Assembly: GCA_017619295.1 (NCBI GenBank)
Contig: JAFZSQ010000002.1
Location: 1-57,496, forward strand
Source: Lachnospiraceae bacterium
Lineage (GTDB): Bacteria; Bacillota; Clostridia; Lachnospirales; Lachnospiraceae
Direction: 5' to 3'
Length of the DNA: 57,496 bases
Numbering within the stretch: the first letter of the stretch is position 1; each line of letters starts with the position of its first letter. This document shows positions 33,387 to 42,279 of this stretch, piece by piece. The translations under genes were made by a program, and so were the position numbers. The notes beneath the pieces are model-generated. The model searched no databases. It saw only the letters and a program-made list of their open reading frames with translations, and was not told where the DNA came from.

Positions 33387-33473
33387 CCTCACACTCCTTG
33401 CTGTAATACTTGTTATCCATAATTCCCCTGCCTAAATTGTCTACTCTATTCCCTTTTTGCCTGCTCTACTTTT

Positions 33474-34532
33474 TTATTGCTTGTCTCTATTCCAAATATA
33501 TTTTGTATATCTGCCCCCGCCAATCTTTATGATATCTTCTTTCTCAAGGAGCTCAGCCAAGGTTCTTTGTACCGTTACCTGGCTTATATCAGGGCATCTT
33601 TCCATAATTTGCCCCTTTGTAATCTCACCATAGGAATCCTCAATCAACTTTGCAATTCTGGCAGGCTTTGATAAACCGCTTGTAGTTAGTGTCTCAACCC
33701 TTGATGAAAAAACTCTGTACGCTGCCACTACCACCCCGAGCGAATACTCAACAAATGGAACATATGTATTCACTCCCTCATGCCATCCTTGGGAACTATC
33801 CTGAAGACATTCGTAGTAAGATTCCTTTGTTTTCTCTATCAGGTGTTCAATACTAATGTATTTACCTACAATAAATCCAGCTCTGTACAGACATAACAAT
33901 GTTAACAGTCTGCTCATTCTGCCATTCCCATCATTAAATGGGTGTATACAAAGAAAATCAAGTATAAACATAGGAATTAAAAGTAGTGGGTCAATTGTTC
34001 CTTTTCCTAAAGCCCTATTGAATTCATCACATAGTTTCTCTACAGCCTCAGGAGTTTCCCAAGCGGGAACAGGTTCAAAACGAATTATTGCGTTTCCGTG
34101 TGAGTCCACTTCTTCAATGCGGTTATCAGCCGCTTTATATTTGCCACCTATATCATATCCTTCGTACTTATATAAATCCCTGTGGAACTGAAGGATAAAA
34201 TTGGGCCTTACAGGAATATGGTCATGACTCTCGTGTATAGTGTTTAATACATCTCTATATCCGGCAATCTCGCGTTCATTCCTGGTTTTAGGAGTAGTCT
34301 TATCCTTAACCAAAGCCTTCAATCTATCATCAGATGTATATATACCTTCAATTTTATTAGATGCTTCTGTACTTTGAATCTTTGCAATCTCAACAAGTCT
34401 GGTCAATGCGTCTGCTTTTGCTTCTATGAACAGAGACTGCTTACCCCTAAACTCATGTATCTGTGTTAGAAGGGCAACAATATTGGGTGTGAGTAGTTTT
34501 TCCCATTTCTCGCTATAATCAAATGATCTCAT
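33474..34532 (-). CDS. Fic family AMP-transferase with winged-helix C terminus
   Basis: 352 residues. The N-terminal inhibitory helix S58-x3-E62-G63 (SNKIEG) makes it a class II (self-inhibited) Fic. The catalytic motif HPFNDGNGR starts at residue 197 with the conserved His197. The C terminus, from about residue 290, is a winged-helix domain ending YIWNRDKQ. It transfers AMP to a protein hydroxyl. The winged helix probably binds the promoter site just upstream. It is the first gene of the HEPN/HNH segment. Confidence 0.9.
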   Translation of the reverse strand: MRSFDYSEKWEKLLTPNIVALLTQIHEFRGKQSLFIEAKADALTRLVEIAKIQSTEASNKIEGIYTSDDRLKALVKDKTTPKTRNEREIAGYRDVLNTIHESHDHIPVRPNFILQFHRDLYKYEGYDIGGKYKAADNRIEEVDSHGNAIIRFEPVPAWETPEAVEKLCDEFNRALGKGTIDPLLLIPMFILDFLCIHPFNDGNGRMSRLLTLLCLYRAGFIVGKYISIEHLIEKTKESYYECLQDSSQGWHEGVNTYVPFVEYSLGVVVAAYRVFSSRVETLTTSGLSKPARIAKLIEDSYGEITKGQIMERCPDISQVTVQRTLAELLEKEDIIKIGGGRYTKYIWNRDKQ

Positions 34533-34588
34533 TTCTTTTCCTCGTTTATACTAAAACATTGCGTTATACTTCACTTCTTCACAAAATA

Positions 34589-34617
34589 ATCATATCAATC
34601 AATTTGATCATAGTCAA
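34589..34617 (-). promoter_or_regulatory. Sigma-A promoter of fic
   Basis: Minus strand TTGACT (34612-34617), 17-bp spacer, TATGAT (34589-34594), 57 bp upstream of the Fic ATG. The match is strong in both boxes and in spacing. A large palindrome lies just 5 bp beyond the -35 box. Confidence 0.75.
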
Positions 34618-34621
34618 AGCC

Positions 34622-34677
34622 AATTTTATCATTTTCCCGAAAATGATAAAATTAAACTCATAAATGATAAAATTAAA
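34622..34677. promoter_or_regulatory. Operator-like palindrome plus third half-site upstream of fic
   Basis: AATTTTATCATTTT (34622-34635), CCCG, AAAATGATAAAATT (34640-34653) is a perfect 14-4-14 palindrome. A third arm AAATGATAAAATT (34662-34674) makes a 16-bp direct repeat AAATGATAAAATTAAA at 34641-34656 and 34662-34677, 21 bp apart (two turns). It ends 5 bp upstream of the fic -35 box. The winged-helix end of Fic is the obvious candidate binder. Confidence 0.7.
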
Positions 34678-34678
34678 A

Positions 34679-34712
34679 TACCGTAGCCATCTCTTTCGAA
34701 ATGACTACGGTA
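34679..34712 (-). terminator. Terminator of the aldo/keto reductase gene
   Basis: TACCGTAG (34679-34686) pairs with CTACGGTA (34705-34712), with a further CAT/ATG pairing inside. A TTTTAATTTT stretch follows on the minus strand. Confidence 0.75.
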
Positions 34713-34726
34713 CTATTTATAGTTCA

Positions 34727-35833
34727 TTACATAACCTCAGCTAACTCAGCCATGAACTTCGGTATCTCAATTCCCTGAGGACAATGAGTCATGCAAGCGC
34801 CACAAGCGATGCAATCTCCCGGTGCGCCCTGGGAATCAACCTTGTCAATTCCCTGAAGTCCCCACTTACCCTGAAGTTTATATGCATTAAGGAACTTCAA
34901 ATACTCAGGAATATTTATCTGCATAGGACAGTTGTCCGTGCAGTATCTGCAGGCGGTACAAGGAACATACAAATCATTCCTTAAAGCCCTGCCGGCATTA
35001 AACAATACCTCTCTGTCCGCCTCAGTGAAATCATTCTCCACTGAGAAAGTCGCAAGGTTATCATCAAGCTGCTCCAGGTTGCTCATACCGCTGAGGATAA
35101 CCTGAACACCGGGCAGACTCTTTACAAACTTCAACGCCCATGAAGCTGAACTCCACTCGGGATGTGCGGCCTTAAGAATGCCTTCAGGTCCGGGCGTAAG
35201 ATCCGCCAGCCTGCCGCCCCTTACAGGCTCCATAACCACGATGGGAATATTTCTCGAATAAAGAATCTCATACTCCTCCTTGGTGGTCTCGTAGAGCCAA
35301 TCATAGTAGTTTAACTGAATCTGGGCAAAATCCCAGTCTCTCAAATCCGCAAATCTCTTAAGCGTAGCCGGTGAGGCATGACTTGAGAAACCAAGATATG
35401 TAATTCTTCCCTTCCTCTTCTGCTCTTCAAAGTATTCGATGGCACCGCTGTTGATGTACTCATCAACATTTCCATCCAGAATACAGTGAATCAGGTAAAA
35501 ATCAATTCTCTCCGTTTGAAGCCTCTTAAGCTGGTCTTCAAACATCCCCTTGTAATCTTTGCAAGCGCCAATGTTGAATTTGGTTGCAACATAGAAGCTG
35601 TCTCTATCCTGCTTTGCAATCCACTCGCCCAGACAGCTTTCCGAATCGCCGCCGTTATAAACGTGGGCTGTATCGTAATAATTGATTCCCGAAGCCAGTG
35701 CTTTATCTAAGATTTCATGGGCTTTTGCATAATCAATCTTATCGCCGCTGCCTGGCTTTCCAATCTGGGGGAGTCGCATGTTTCCCATGCCAAGGCATGA
35801 GAGTTTAATGTCTTTGTATTCCTTATAAATCAT
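34727..35833 (-). CDS. Aldo/keto reductase with two ferredoxin-type 4Fe-4S motifs
   Basis: 368 residues. GMGNMRLPQIGKP...YYDTAHVYNGGDSE (catalytic Tyr in D-T-A-H-V-Y), KFNIGACKDYKGMFEDQLKRL and VEPVRGGRL are aldo/keto reductase signatures. The C terminus adds CTACRYCTDNCP and CIACGACMTHCP, two C-x2-C-x2-C-x3-C-P motifs. This joins a reductase barrel with an electron-transfer module and is common in anaerobes. Likely cytosolic; the aldehyde substrate is unknown. It has its own terminator. Confidence 0.93.
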   Translation of the reverse strand: MIYKEYKDIKLSCLGMGNMRLPQIGKPGSGDKIDYAKAHEILDKALASGINYYDTAHVYNGGDSESCLGEWIAKQDRDSFYVATKFNIGACKDYKGMFEDQLKRLQTERIDFYLIHCILDGNVDEYINSGAIEYFEEQKRKGRITYLGFSSHASPATLKRFADLRDWDFAQIQLNYYDWLYETTKEEYEILYSRNIPIVVMEPVRGGRLADLTPGPEGILKAAHPEWSSASWALKFVKSLPGVQVILSGMSNLEQLDDNLATFSVENDFTEADREVLFNAGRALRNDLYVPCTACRYCTDNCPMQINIPEYLKFLNAYKLQGKWGLQGIDKVDSQGAPGDCIACGACMTHCPQGIEIPKFMAELAEVM

Positions 35834-35885
35834 TCTTGGCCCTCCTCAATATAAGGTGTTTGCTTTGCGTTAGTGTGCCGGCCGT

Positions 35886-37148
35886 CTACTCGTATCTCAA
35901 GGCTTCGATGGGATCCATCTTCGCAGCCTTGTTGGCGGGATAATATCCGAAGAACACACCAATACCCATGGAAGAACCAAGGGACAAAAGTATACTCTTG
36001 GCGGATATGACGCATTCGGTGTTCATCAGGCTAGCGCCCACCTTACCCATAAGTATACCAAGAATTACACCTATAATTCCACCTATAATACAAATTACTA
36101 CCGCTTCAACAACAAATTGTAACCTGATGGAGGAGTTTGGGGCACCGAGGGCCTTTCTGGTACCGATCTCTCTGGTTCTTTCTGTTATCGAAACAAGCAT
36201 GATATTCATAACGCCGATACCGCCTACAAGAAGGGCAATACCCGCAATAACCGCGATGGCAGCTGTGATGCTGTTCATCATTCCGCTTATGGAATCCATT
36301 GCTGCTGCCATGGAGAATGCATAAGCCGTGAAATTGGGATTGTGCTTATAATATCTTTCAAAAAACTGCTGGGTCTTCTGTCCGAAATCAGCCCCGTTAA
36401 CCGTGGCATCTATAATTACATCAAAGCTTTGAATACATGTGGTATGCGTAAGCTTCGCTGCAGTCTTGTATGGAATATAAGCATCGCTGCTTCTTCCCGA
36501 TCCAAAAAGCTGCTCATAGGGCGACTCGTCAAGCTCATAAACTCCCACAATTGTATAGTTGAAAAACTTGTTATCAAGGGATGCCTGAACCTCATTACCG
36601 ATAATCGCGTTCAAATCCACGTTATCTCCATACAGTTCCTTGGCGGCTTTGTTGGAAATAATAATAACCTGACTGCCGTTTTGCATCATGGGAATGGAGA
36701 ACAGTTCCCCGGCAACGTATTTCTTACGGTTGGTCTCCAGATAATCCTTGGTTCCTCCAACTACCGTAATGGCAGTATGTTTGCTACCTGCTGACAGTTC
36801 ACCTGCACCGGCATTTTTATTTATGGCAAAACCCTTAACAATCTCAGGGAACGTCTCCTGATATTTCTTAAGCATTTCTACTGTGTAAAAATCCTTATCC
36901 TGAGGTTCCGGATAGTTTTCCGGATAGTTACCATTCTCATCTTTCCTAAGGTTAAGACCCACACTAAGAGTGGATAAACCCATACCTCCAAGACTGGAGT
37001 TAACCTTTTCCGTAAGGGAATCACCCACAGTCATAATACCGATTACCGAGCTGATACCGATAATGATACCAAGCATGGTAAGGAGGGCTCTCATTTTATT
37101 GGCTTTAAGACTCATAAGAGCAAGCCTGATGTTTTCCATAATTAACAT
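35886..37148 (-). CDS. ABC transporter permease, MacB/FtsX type
   Basis: 420 residues starting at the ATG of 37148 with GGAGGGG six bases upstream. MENIRLALMSLKANKMRALLTMLGIIIGISSVI is the typical first membrane segment, followed by a periplasmic-side MacB_PCD domain and three C-terminal segments (MNSITAAIAVIAGIALLVGG...). It overlaps the ATPase gene by 7 bp. It is part of a three-gene efflux unit with the ATPase and a HlyD-like adaptor, as in MacAB-type exporters of peptides or drugs. Confidence 0.93.
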   Translation of the reverse strand: MLIMENIRLALMSLKANKMRALLTMLGIIIGISSVIGIMTVGDSLTEKVNSSLGGMGLSTLSVGLNLRKDENGNYPENYPEPQDKDFYTVEMLKKYQETFPEIVKGFAINKNAGAGELSAGSKHTAITVVGGTKDYLETNRKKYVAGELFSIPMMQNGSQVIIISNKAAKELYGDNVDLNAIIGNEVQASLDNKFFNYTIVGVYELDESPYEQLFGSGRSSDAYIPYKTAAKLTHTTCIQSFDVIIDATVNGADFGQKTQQFFERYYKHNPNFTAYAFSMAAAMDSISGMMNSITAAIAVIAGIALLVGGIGVMNIMLVSITERTREIGTRKALGAPNSSIRLQFVVEAVVICIIGGIIGVILGILMGKVGASLMNTECVISAKSILLSLGSSMGIGVFFGYYPANKAAKMDPIEALRYE

Positions 37149-37855
37149 GCTTTGCCCCTCCCCGGTCTGTCGCCTGTGATTTCTCCATCCTTAAGAGTGA
37201 TGACTCTCTCGCACTCCTCAGCCAGTTCAGGTGAGTGTGTAATTAATACGATGGTTTTATGCTGCTCATCATGAAGCCTGTGAAAAATGTCCATTACCAG
37301 ACGACCCGTGGCTGAATCCAAGGCACCGGTGGGCTCGTCTGCAAGGACTATGGCCGGGTCGTTGGCCATTGCTCTGGCTATTGCCACACGCTGTTTCTGT
37401 CCACCCGATAACTCTTCGGGAAGATGCTTCATTCTGTCTTCCATACCCACAAGGGTCAGAAGTTCTGCAGCTCTCTCACTTCTTTTCTTACCTGAAACTC
37501 CTGCGTAAAGTAAAGGCAGTTCCACGTTCATGAGAGCATTGGTTTTTGCAATAAGATTATATGTCTGAAAAACGAAACCAATCTTAGCGTTTCTTATTCG
37601 TGACAACTCCGAATCTCTGCAGTCTGTAACTTTCACTCCGTCAAGGACATACCCGCCCTCGGTGGGCCTGTCCAGGGAGCCTATTATATTCATCAGTGTA
37701 GACTTTCCGGAACCTGATGCTCCGACTATTGCTACGAATTCTCCCTCGTAAACCGTAAGGTCGATTCCCTTAAGAACCGTCAGCTCATTGGGAGATCCAA
37801 TAAAGAATTTCTTCACTATTCCGGAAAGTTCAATTATCTTTTTACGTTCTTCCAT
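37142..37855 (-). CDS. ABC transporter ATPase, MacB/LolD type
   Basis: 237 residues. Walker [10 protein letters not shown], the Q-loop FVFQTYNLI, signature [17 protein letters not shown], Walker [13 protein letters not shown] and the H-loop LITHSPELA are intact. It powers the adjacent permease. It follows the adaptor gene by 11 bp and overlaps the permease by 7 bp. The cargo is not inferable. Confidence 0.95.
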   Translation of the reverse strand: MEERKKIIELSGIVKKFFIGSPNELTVLKGIDLTVYEGEFVAIVGASGSGKSTLMNIIGSLDRPTEGGYVLDGVKVTDCRDSELSRIRNAKIGFVFQTYNLIAKTNALMNVELPLLYAGVSGKKRSERAAELLTLVGMEDRMKHLPEELSGGQKQRVAIARAMANDPAIVLADEPTGALDSATGRLVMDIFHRLHDEQHKTIVLITHSPELAEECERVITLKDGEITGDRPGRGKAC

Positions 37856-37866
37856 TGTTCTTTCCT

Positions 37867-39765
37867 TTAATTAAATTCCATAGTGAGGTCATACATGCTG
37901 TTATCGTATTCGGAAGGAATCACAATCTGGGTTCCCTCGGCCAAATCATTGGAAATAACCTCAGCATAGTAGTCACTCTCCATTCCTTTTTCAACGTAAA
38001 GCTTCTCGTACTCAATCTTACCGTCCTCAGTCACGGTCATCTTGGTGGGATCGGTGGGATCATATATTTCTACGTAAAAACGTCCGCTCTCCTCTTCCTC
38101 CTGGAAGGCATCGATAGGAATGCATTTGCACTTTTCCTTGCGGTCTGTGATGATGACAATTTTGGCCGTCATATCCATCTTGATGTCGTTGTTGGGAGTA
38201 AGAATATCTATAAGGATATTGTATGTAACATTGGCAGATGAAGCTGCCGCCCCCATAGACGCAGGTAATGTGGTGGCGTGAGGTGCAATACTTACAACCT
38301 TTCCTTCAAGTTCCAAATCACCTGTACCATTGGTACGAATCTGAACTGCCTGACCTATCTCAATCTTACTGATGTCGTACTCGTCGATTTCAGCAGAAAC
38401 CTGGTAAGCGCTTTCATCTTCCACAACGATGATGGGGGTAACTCCGTCGTACTTGTCACCCTTCTTGAAATTAACTGCTGTTACAGTTCCCGACATAGGC
38501 GCTGTAACTGTGCACTTCTCAAGCTGCTCCTCCAGATTCTCTATGTTTTGTTTGGAGGGGAGGTTGCTAACTGCTGCTGTATTACGTGTAGTGTTAAGGG
38601 AGTCCGCTGCGGTGGCAACTGTGGAGTCGTCCATACGACGGGTGTCTTCCTTGGCACGAATCATGTCGTTGTAGCTGTTCCAGAGGGAATCAGCTGTGCT
38701 GTCTGCGGCGTCCATGGCAGATTTGAGGGCTGCCTCAGTGGACTGGGCGGAGGCAAGGGCGGTTTCAGCGGTAGCCAGATTGGAACTGGCTGATGTAACG
38801 TTTGTTACATAAGCAACTGATGTATCACGCATTGCACTCATCAACTGGTTAATAGCTAATGCATCATCTTCATCTAATGCACCTGTATCTGGCCACAAAT
38901 CGCTTACACCCTTCAATAAAAATTCACCATAGTGAGAATCATTTGTATCTGTAATGGCAGTTTCAAATTCAGATGCCTTTAGGGTACAATTTGTAAATGT
39001 TTTAACATTATAATTGGATATCGCAACATATCCGGCATTGGAATCTGTAAAGCCTTTACTGATCAAATAGTCTTTTAACTCCTGCATCTGTGTGCCAAAC
39101 TGTTGTGACCATTGATCAGTTGCGGCTGATTGGAGTCCATTTATATTGCTTACCTGTGCATTTCTCTTCTCCTCAGCACTCTTCCTTGCATTAACCGCAT
39201 TATTATATTTATCAGTAGCTTCCTTAGCGGCGTTTGCTGCATTCACATATGCATCCCAAGCTCTTGCAATGTTCACATCCGCCTTCTCAGCATCCTTATC
39301 TCTGTTAACTTCCGCATTATTAAGATTTCTTGCTGCGCCATTAACTCCGATGGAATTGTTTGCTTCAGAAGCATTAAGCTGTTTCTTCGCTATATCAATG
39401 TTTTCCTGAATATCAGATGAATCAAGGATGGCAATCACCTGACCGGCTTCAACATAGTCGCCGACTTCGACATTTATCTCTGTAAACTCAACTCCGGTAA
39501 TACCTGCCTGAGCATTCTTTTTGTCGAGACCGACGATTTTACCTGTTGCAGATACAGAATTAGTTAAGTCCTTAGTCTCAACTGTGGCAAAATCGAAACT
39601 GTTGTTGTTAAGAAGTTCCTTTGCTTTGTTTACAACATTTACAACATAAATAATCAGAGCAATCAGAAGAACCAAAATCACGGATAAAACTTTATGGCGT
39701 TTAATCCATCTCCAAATCGCTCCGAAGAATCTTGCAAATATATTTTTCTTTCCTTCGTTACTCAT
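37867..39765 (-). CDS. HlyD/MacA-type membrane-fusion adaptor with long coiled-coil
   Basis: 632 residues from the ATG at 39765 (GGAGGAG upstream). One transmembrane helix (about residues 22-42), then a biotinyl-lipoyl half (NVEVGDYVEAGQVIAIL), a long Ala/Asn/Lys-rich coiled coil (about residues 130-210 and 325-400) and a returning lipoyl half (VTAVNFKKGDKYDGVTP). It bridges the MacB-type permease to the cell envelope. In a Gram-positive the coil may reach through the wall. It has its own promoter and is the first gene of the efflux operon. Confidence 0.9.
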   Translation of the reverse strand: MSNEGKKNIFARFFGAIWRWIKRHKVLSVILVLLIALIIYVVNVVNKAKELLNNNSFDFATVETKDLTNSVSATGKIVGLDKKNAQAGITGVEFTEINVEVGDYVEAGQVIAILDSSDIQENIDIAKKQLNASEANNSIGVNGAARNLNNAEVNRDKDAEKADVNIARAWDAYVNAANAAKEATDKYNNAVNARKSAEEKRNAQVSNINGLQSAATDQWSQQFGTQMQELKDYLISKGFTDSNAGYVAISNYNVKTFTNCTLKASEFETAITDTNDSHYGEFLLKGVSDLWPDTGALDEDDALAINQLMSAMRDTSVAYVTNVTSASSNLATAETALASAQSTEAALKSAMDAADSTADSLWNSYNDMIRAKEDTRRMDDSTVATAADSLNTTRNTAAVSNLPSKQNIENLEEQLEKCTVTAPMSGTVTAVNFKKGDKYDGVTPIIVVEDESAYQVSAEIDEYDISKIEIGQAVQIRTNGTGDLELEGKVVSIAPHATTLPASMGAAASSANVTYNILIDILTPNNDIKMDMTAKIVIITDRKEKCKCIPIDAFQEEEESGRFYVEIYDPTDPTKMTVTEDGKIEYEKLYVEKGMESDYYAEVISNDLAEGTQIVIPSEYDNSMYDLTMEFN

Positions 39766-39804
39766 TTCTCTCCTCCGAAAATAACTTTTTCTCAATTCTA
39801 AATC

Positions 39805-39833
39805 AGTGTAACTTGGGAAGTTTGGGCATTCAA
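39805..39833 (-). promoter_or_regulatory. Sigma-A promoter of the macAB-like operon
   Basis: Minus strand TTGAAT (39828-39833), 17-bp spacer, TACACT (39805-39810), 39 bp upstream of the HlyD-like ATG. Match is good though not perfect. Confidence 0.65.
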
Positions 39834-39867
39834 TTACATATCCGTAAAGAATTTATAAAGAAAGTAT

Positions 39868-39896
39868 AAAAAAGGCAAAGGCCATAAGCCTTTGCC
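39868..39896 (-). terminator. Terminator of the DUF998 gene
   Basis: GGCAAAGGC (39874-39882), loop of five, GCCTTTGCC (39888-39896), then T-run on the minus strand. It separates the tetR-DUF998 operon from the macAB-like promoter. Confidence 0.85.
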
Positions 39897-39899
39897 CAT

Positions 39900-40541
39900 C
39901 TACTGTTCCGCTTCCTTAAATCCGTTGAAGAGATAAAATCCCAGAACCGCATTGTATCCTACCGCGGCAAGAACGCTGAATCGCTCAAATATACCGAAAT
40001 ACTGCGGTGGCACCGCTCCCATTCCTATAGGTCCCATAAACATCATGGCAAGTGCCACAATTGCCCAGATACCTTCACCTCTGACTCCCTTATCCCTAAA
40101 GCCCGCAACAATGAGGCAGCCAAGTCCTGCTATTGAAAGCATAACCACAATCGCGGTTACGGCCATATGCATGATTTCCGGAAATGTATCTATTTCCTTT
40201 CCCGCATCTGAAAGGGAAAACATCCCGTACCCGATTTTGGAAACCCAGTTCATTATTGCAAAAAGGTATATTCCGACTCTGAAAAGTTTTGTCGATACTT
40301 TCTTTTCCGATACGAATATGGCAACGCATGTGGCGCAGACTACGCTTCCCGCCGAGTAAAAAACCGATACCTGATCCCACAACTGTCTTGAGGGTGCTGT
40401 CTCCGCCGAGAGATCGCTTACCGCCTGTTCCATCCAGTTATATCCCGGATACGCCATAGGCGCTATAATCATAGCTGCCACGTAAGATATGAGCGCAAGC
40501 AATCCCGTAAGGCCTGCCCAATTTATAAGTTTCCTGTTCAT
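39900..40541 (-). CDS. DUF998 membrane protein
   Basis: 213 residues from the ATG at 40541, which overlaps the TGA of tetR by one base, with GGAGGAAATTG as ribosome site; a longer frame would start inside tetR. About six hydrophobic segments and WAGLTGLLALISYVAAMIIAPMAYPGYNWMEQAVSDLSAETAPSRQLWD is the DUF998 signature. Regulated by the adjacent TetR. Function unknown; DUF998 genes are often beside transport regulators. Confidence 0.85.
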   Translation of the reverse strand: MNRKLINWAGLTGLLALISYVAAMIIAPMAYPGYNWMEQAVSDLSAETAPSRQLWDQVSVFYSAGSVVCATCVAIFVSEKKVSTKLFRVGIYLFAIMNWVSKIGYGMFSLSDAGKEIDTFPEIMHMAVTAIVVMLSIAGLGCLIVAGFRDKGVRGEGIWAIVALAMMFMGPIGMGAVPPQYFGIFERFSVLAAVGYNAVLGFYLFNGFKEAEQ

Positions 40542-41158
40542 CAATTTCCTCCAATCTGGTGGCTGAACCACTGAACAAACTCCAAAATATTCTTCGGAAC
40601 AGAACTGCCCTCTTCTCCGAATTCATCCACAATTCCTGCTGTCAACAAATCCATTCTGTAATCTATTAGTGAATGTATTGTAAGTGAATATGTCATAGCC
40701 GCCACGTCCACATTTTCATTCTTTATCTTTCCGTGTACCACGAGCCCATAGAACATGTTTCTGGTGGACTGAAGCATGCGCTCCGTCTCTTCTATGATTA
40801 TTTCCGCGGCTATAGGGTTTGTGGCCCTTTCCGAATAAAGAACTTTAAAGAACTGAAGCATATACTTGTCTGAAACAATTCCCATATACGCCGATACGGA
40901 ACCCAACAGGATTTCTTCAATACTTTTATCCGCAAGTTTGGAATAATCAGATGTTCCTCCGTTGCTGCCCGCCTGAGCCCGATCTCTGAGGAAACTGTAC
41001 ATTGCTTTGATTATTTCATCTTTCGATTTGAAATGATTATAGAGCGACGGTGCCTTGATTCCTATCTTCTCGGCAATCTGTGACATGGATACGCCCTTCA
41101 TTCCCCGCTCTGCAGCCAGCTCCAGAGTTGCATATATTATTTCCTCTTTTCTTGTCAT
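40541..41158 (-). CDS. TetR family transcriptional regulator
   Basis: 205 residues. The HTH EIIYATLELAAERGMKGVSMSQIAEKIGIKAPSLYNHFKSKDEIIKAMY is canonical. The C-terminal ligand domain follows. It is translationally coupled to the DUF998 gene through TGATG. It lies just downstream of a consensus promoter that carries two dyads, indicating autoregulation of the operon. Confidence 0.92.
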   Translation of the reverse strand: MTRKEEIIYATLELAAERGMKGVSMSQIAEKIGIKAPSLYNHFKSKDEIIKAMYSFLRDRAQAGSNGGTSDYSKLADKSIEEILLGSVSAYMGIVSDKYMLQFFKVLYSERATNPIAAEIIIEETERMLQSTRNMFYGLVVHGKIKNENVDVAAMTYSLTIHSLIDYRMDLLTAGIVDEFGEEGSSVPKNILEFVQWFSHQIGGN

Positions 41159-41187
41159 ATCCCTCGACCGCTCCTTACGTAATTAAA

Positions 41188-41247
41188 TAATTGCTAACAA
41201 GGCTTATGCTTGTTAGCAATTATACTAATGACCGTTAGTTTTGTCAA
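41188..41247 (-). promoter_or_regulatory. Consensus promoter with two TetR-type operators
   Basis: Minus strand TTGACA (41242-41247), 17-bp spacer, TATAAT (41219-41224): perfect consensus. ACTAACGGTCATTAGT (41224-41239) is a dyad in the spacer, and TAATTGCTAACAAG / CTTGTTAGCAATTA (41188-41201, 41209-41222) is a 14-7-14 dyad over the transcription start. Both carry CTAAC half-sites, so the TetR dimer probably sits at each. Strong promoter held off by a repressor is the likely logic. Confidence 0.78.
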
Positions 41248-41256
41248 CATATAAAA

Positions 41257-41315
41257 TGCAGTTGGGGCCTGTCCCAGATTGCACGGTGCAGTTGGGGCCT
41301 GTCCCCAACTGCACC
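41257..41315. repeat. Dispersed palindrome, two tandem copies (d), at a stop codon
   Basis: Copies at 41257-41284 and 41285-41315, the second ending one base before the TAA (complement 41316-41318) of the GNAT gene. The second has perfect outer arms GGTGCAGTTGGGG / CCCCAACTGCACC. Confidence 0.85.
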
Positions 41316-41792
41316 TTAGGAAACTCTGTATTCTAGGAGGGTGGTGTTCTGCCACTCGCCGAAGCGGTCTTTGGCGATTCGCTCGCGGTAGCCTATTTCT
41401 CTGAAGCCGCATTTCTTGTGAAGGGCGATGCTTGCGGTGTTCTTTGAAAAAGCGGTACAAAGAATGCTCCAGTATCCTTCCTTTTCGGCCTCTTCGGTGA
41501 GCTTACTAAGTAAAGCTGTTCCTATACCTTTTCCTCTGTATTTTGAATCGATATAAATGCTCAAATCAACGCAGCCTTTGTAGGCACATCTGCTTGATGA
41601 AGGCATTACTGCAACCCAGCCAACGACCTTGCCGTCTTCTTCATAGACGAAACGGCAGTTTTTAGCATGTCCGGAATCCCACTCTTCATAGCTCGGACAT
41701 TTGGTGTTAAATGTCGACTTTCCTTCCTCAAGGCCTTCAGTATATATCTCAGCGACTCTGTCCCAGTCGCGTTTACACATTTCTCTAATCAC
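41316..41792 (-). CDS. GNAT acetyltransferase of phosphinothricin/arsinothricin-resistance type
   Basis: 158 residues, taking the GTG at 41790-41792 (AAGGAG about ten bases upstream) as start, which gives MIREMCKRDWDRVAEIYTEGLEEGKSTFNT, the usual PAT/ArsN1 opening; the ATG at 41834 reads well into the MarR gene. The acetyl-CoA loop is YRGKGIGTALLSKL and the end is CGFREIGYRERIAKDRFGEWQNTTLLEYRV. Family members N-acetylate phosphinothricin or arsinothricin. It overlaps marR by 8 bp. Confidence 0.85.
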   Translation of the reverse strand: MIREMCKRDWDRVAEIYTEGLEEGKSTFNTKCPSYEEWDSGHAKNCRFVYEEDGKVVGWVAVMPSSSRCAYKGCVDLSIYIDSKYRGKGIGTALLSKLTEEAEKEGYWSILCTAFSKNTASIALHKKCGFREIGYRERIAKDRFGEWQNTTLLEYRVS

Positions 41793-42252
41793 AACATTTA
41801 CTCTCCTTGCAACAACAACTTTTGCTTTCGGCATTTCTACATGCCTCGTTATAAATCTTTAACGCTTCAAGAACCTGATCCTGTTTGTCTTTATCAATAC
41901 CTGAAAAAACAATCTCAAATTTAATATTCATATCCGCCTCTATTTTTTCAAATCTTGCCTGTCCGTCTTTAGTCAAAGATAAAACTACGCATCTTCTGTC
42001 TTCCTTCGACGGTTCTCTGTTGACATACCCAATTTGCACCAGTTCTTCTATTCCTCTGCTGATTCCGCTCTTATCAAGCTTTAGAATCTCGGCCAAATCC
42101 TTCACACATATACCGGGGTGTCTTCCGATTTCCACCAGAATAAAACATTGGCCTTTGTTTACACCACACTGGCAACAGTCCGTCTGGTTTATGTTATCAA
42201 GATGTTGCTCCAGTTCTCTTGTGTATTCACGAAACAGTTTTACCTTATCCAT
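41785..42252 (-). CDS. Cys-rich MarR family regulator
   Basis: 155 residues. The winged-helix core runs from about residue 40 (EIGRHPGICVKDLAEILKLDKSGISRGIEELVQIGYVNREPSKEDRR). Ten Cys: 26, 27, 29 and 36 near the start, 138, 146-148 and 153-154 at the end (SCCCKESKCCD). Few MarR proteins carry so many; they suggest thiol, arsenite or metal sensing. It is the first gene of a two-gene operon with a PAT/ArsN-like acetyltransferase. Confidence 0.88.
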   Translation of the reverse strand: MDKVKLFREYTRELEQHLDNINQTDCCQCGVNKGQCFILVEIGRHPGICVKDLAEILKLDKSGISRGIEELVQIGYVNREPSKEDRRCVVLSLTKDGQARFEKIEADMNIKFEIVFSGIDKDKQDQVLEALKIYNEACRNAESKSCCCKESKCCD

Positions 42253-42279
42253 GTTCGTTCCTCCTCATCATTTTTCTAT

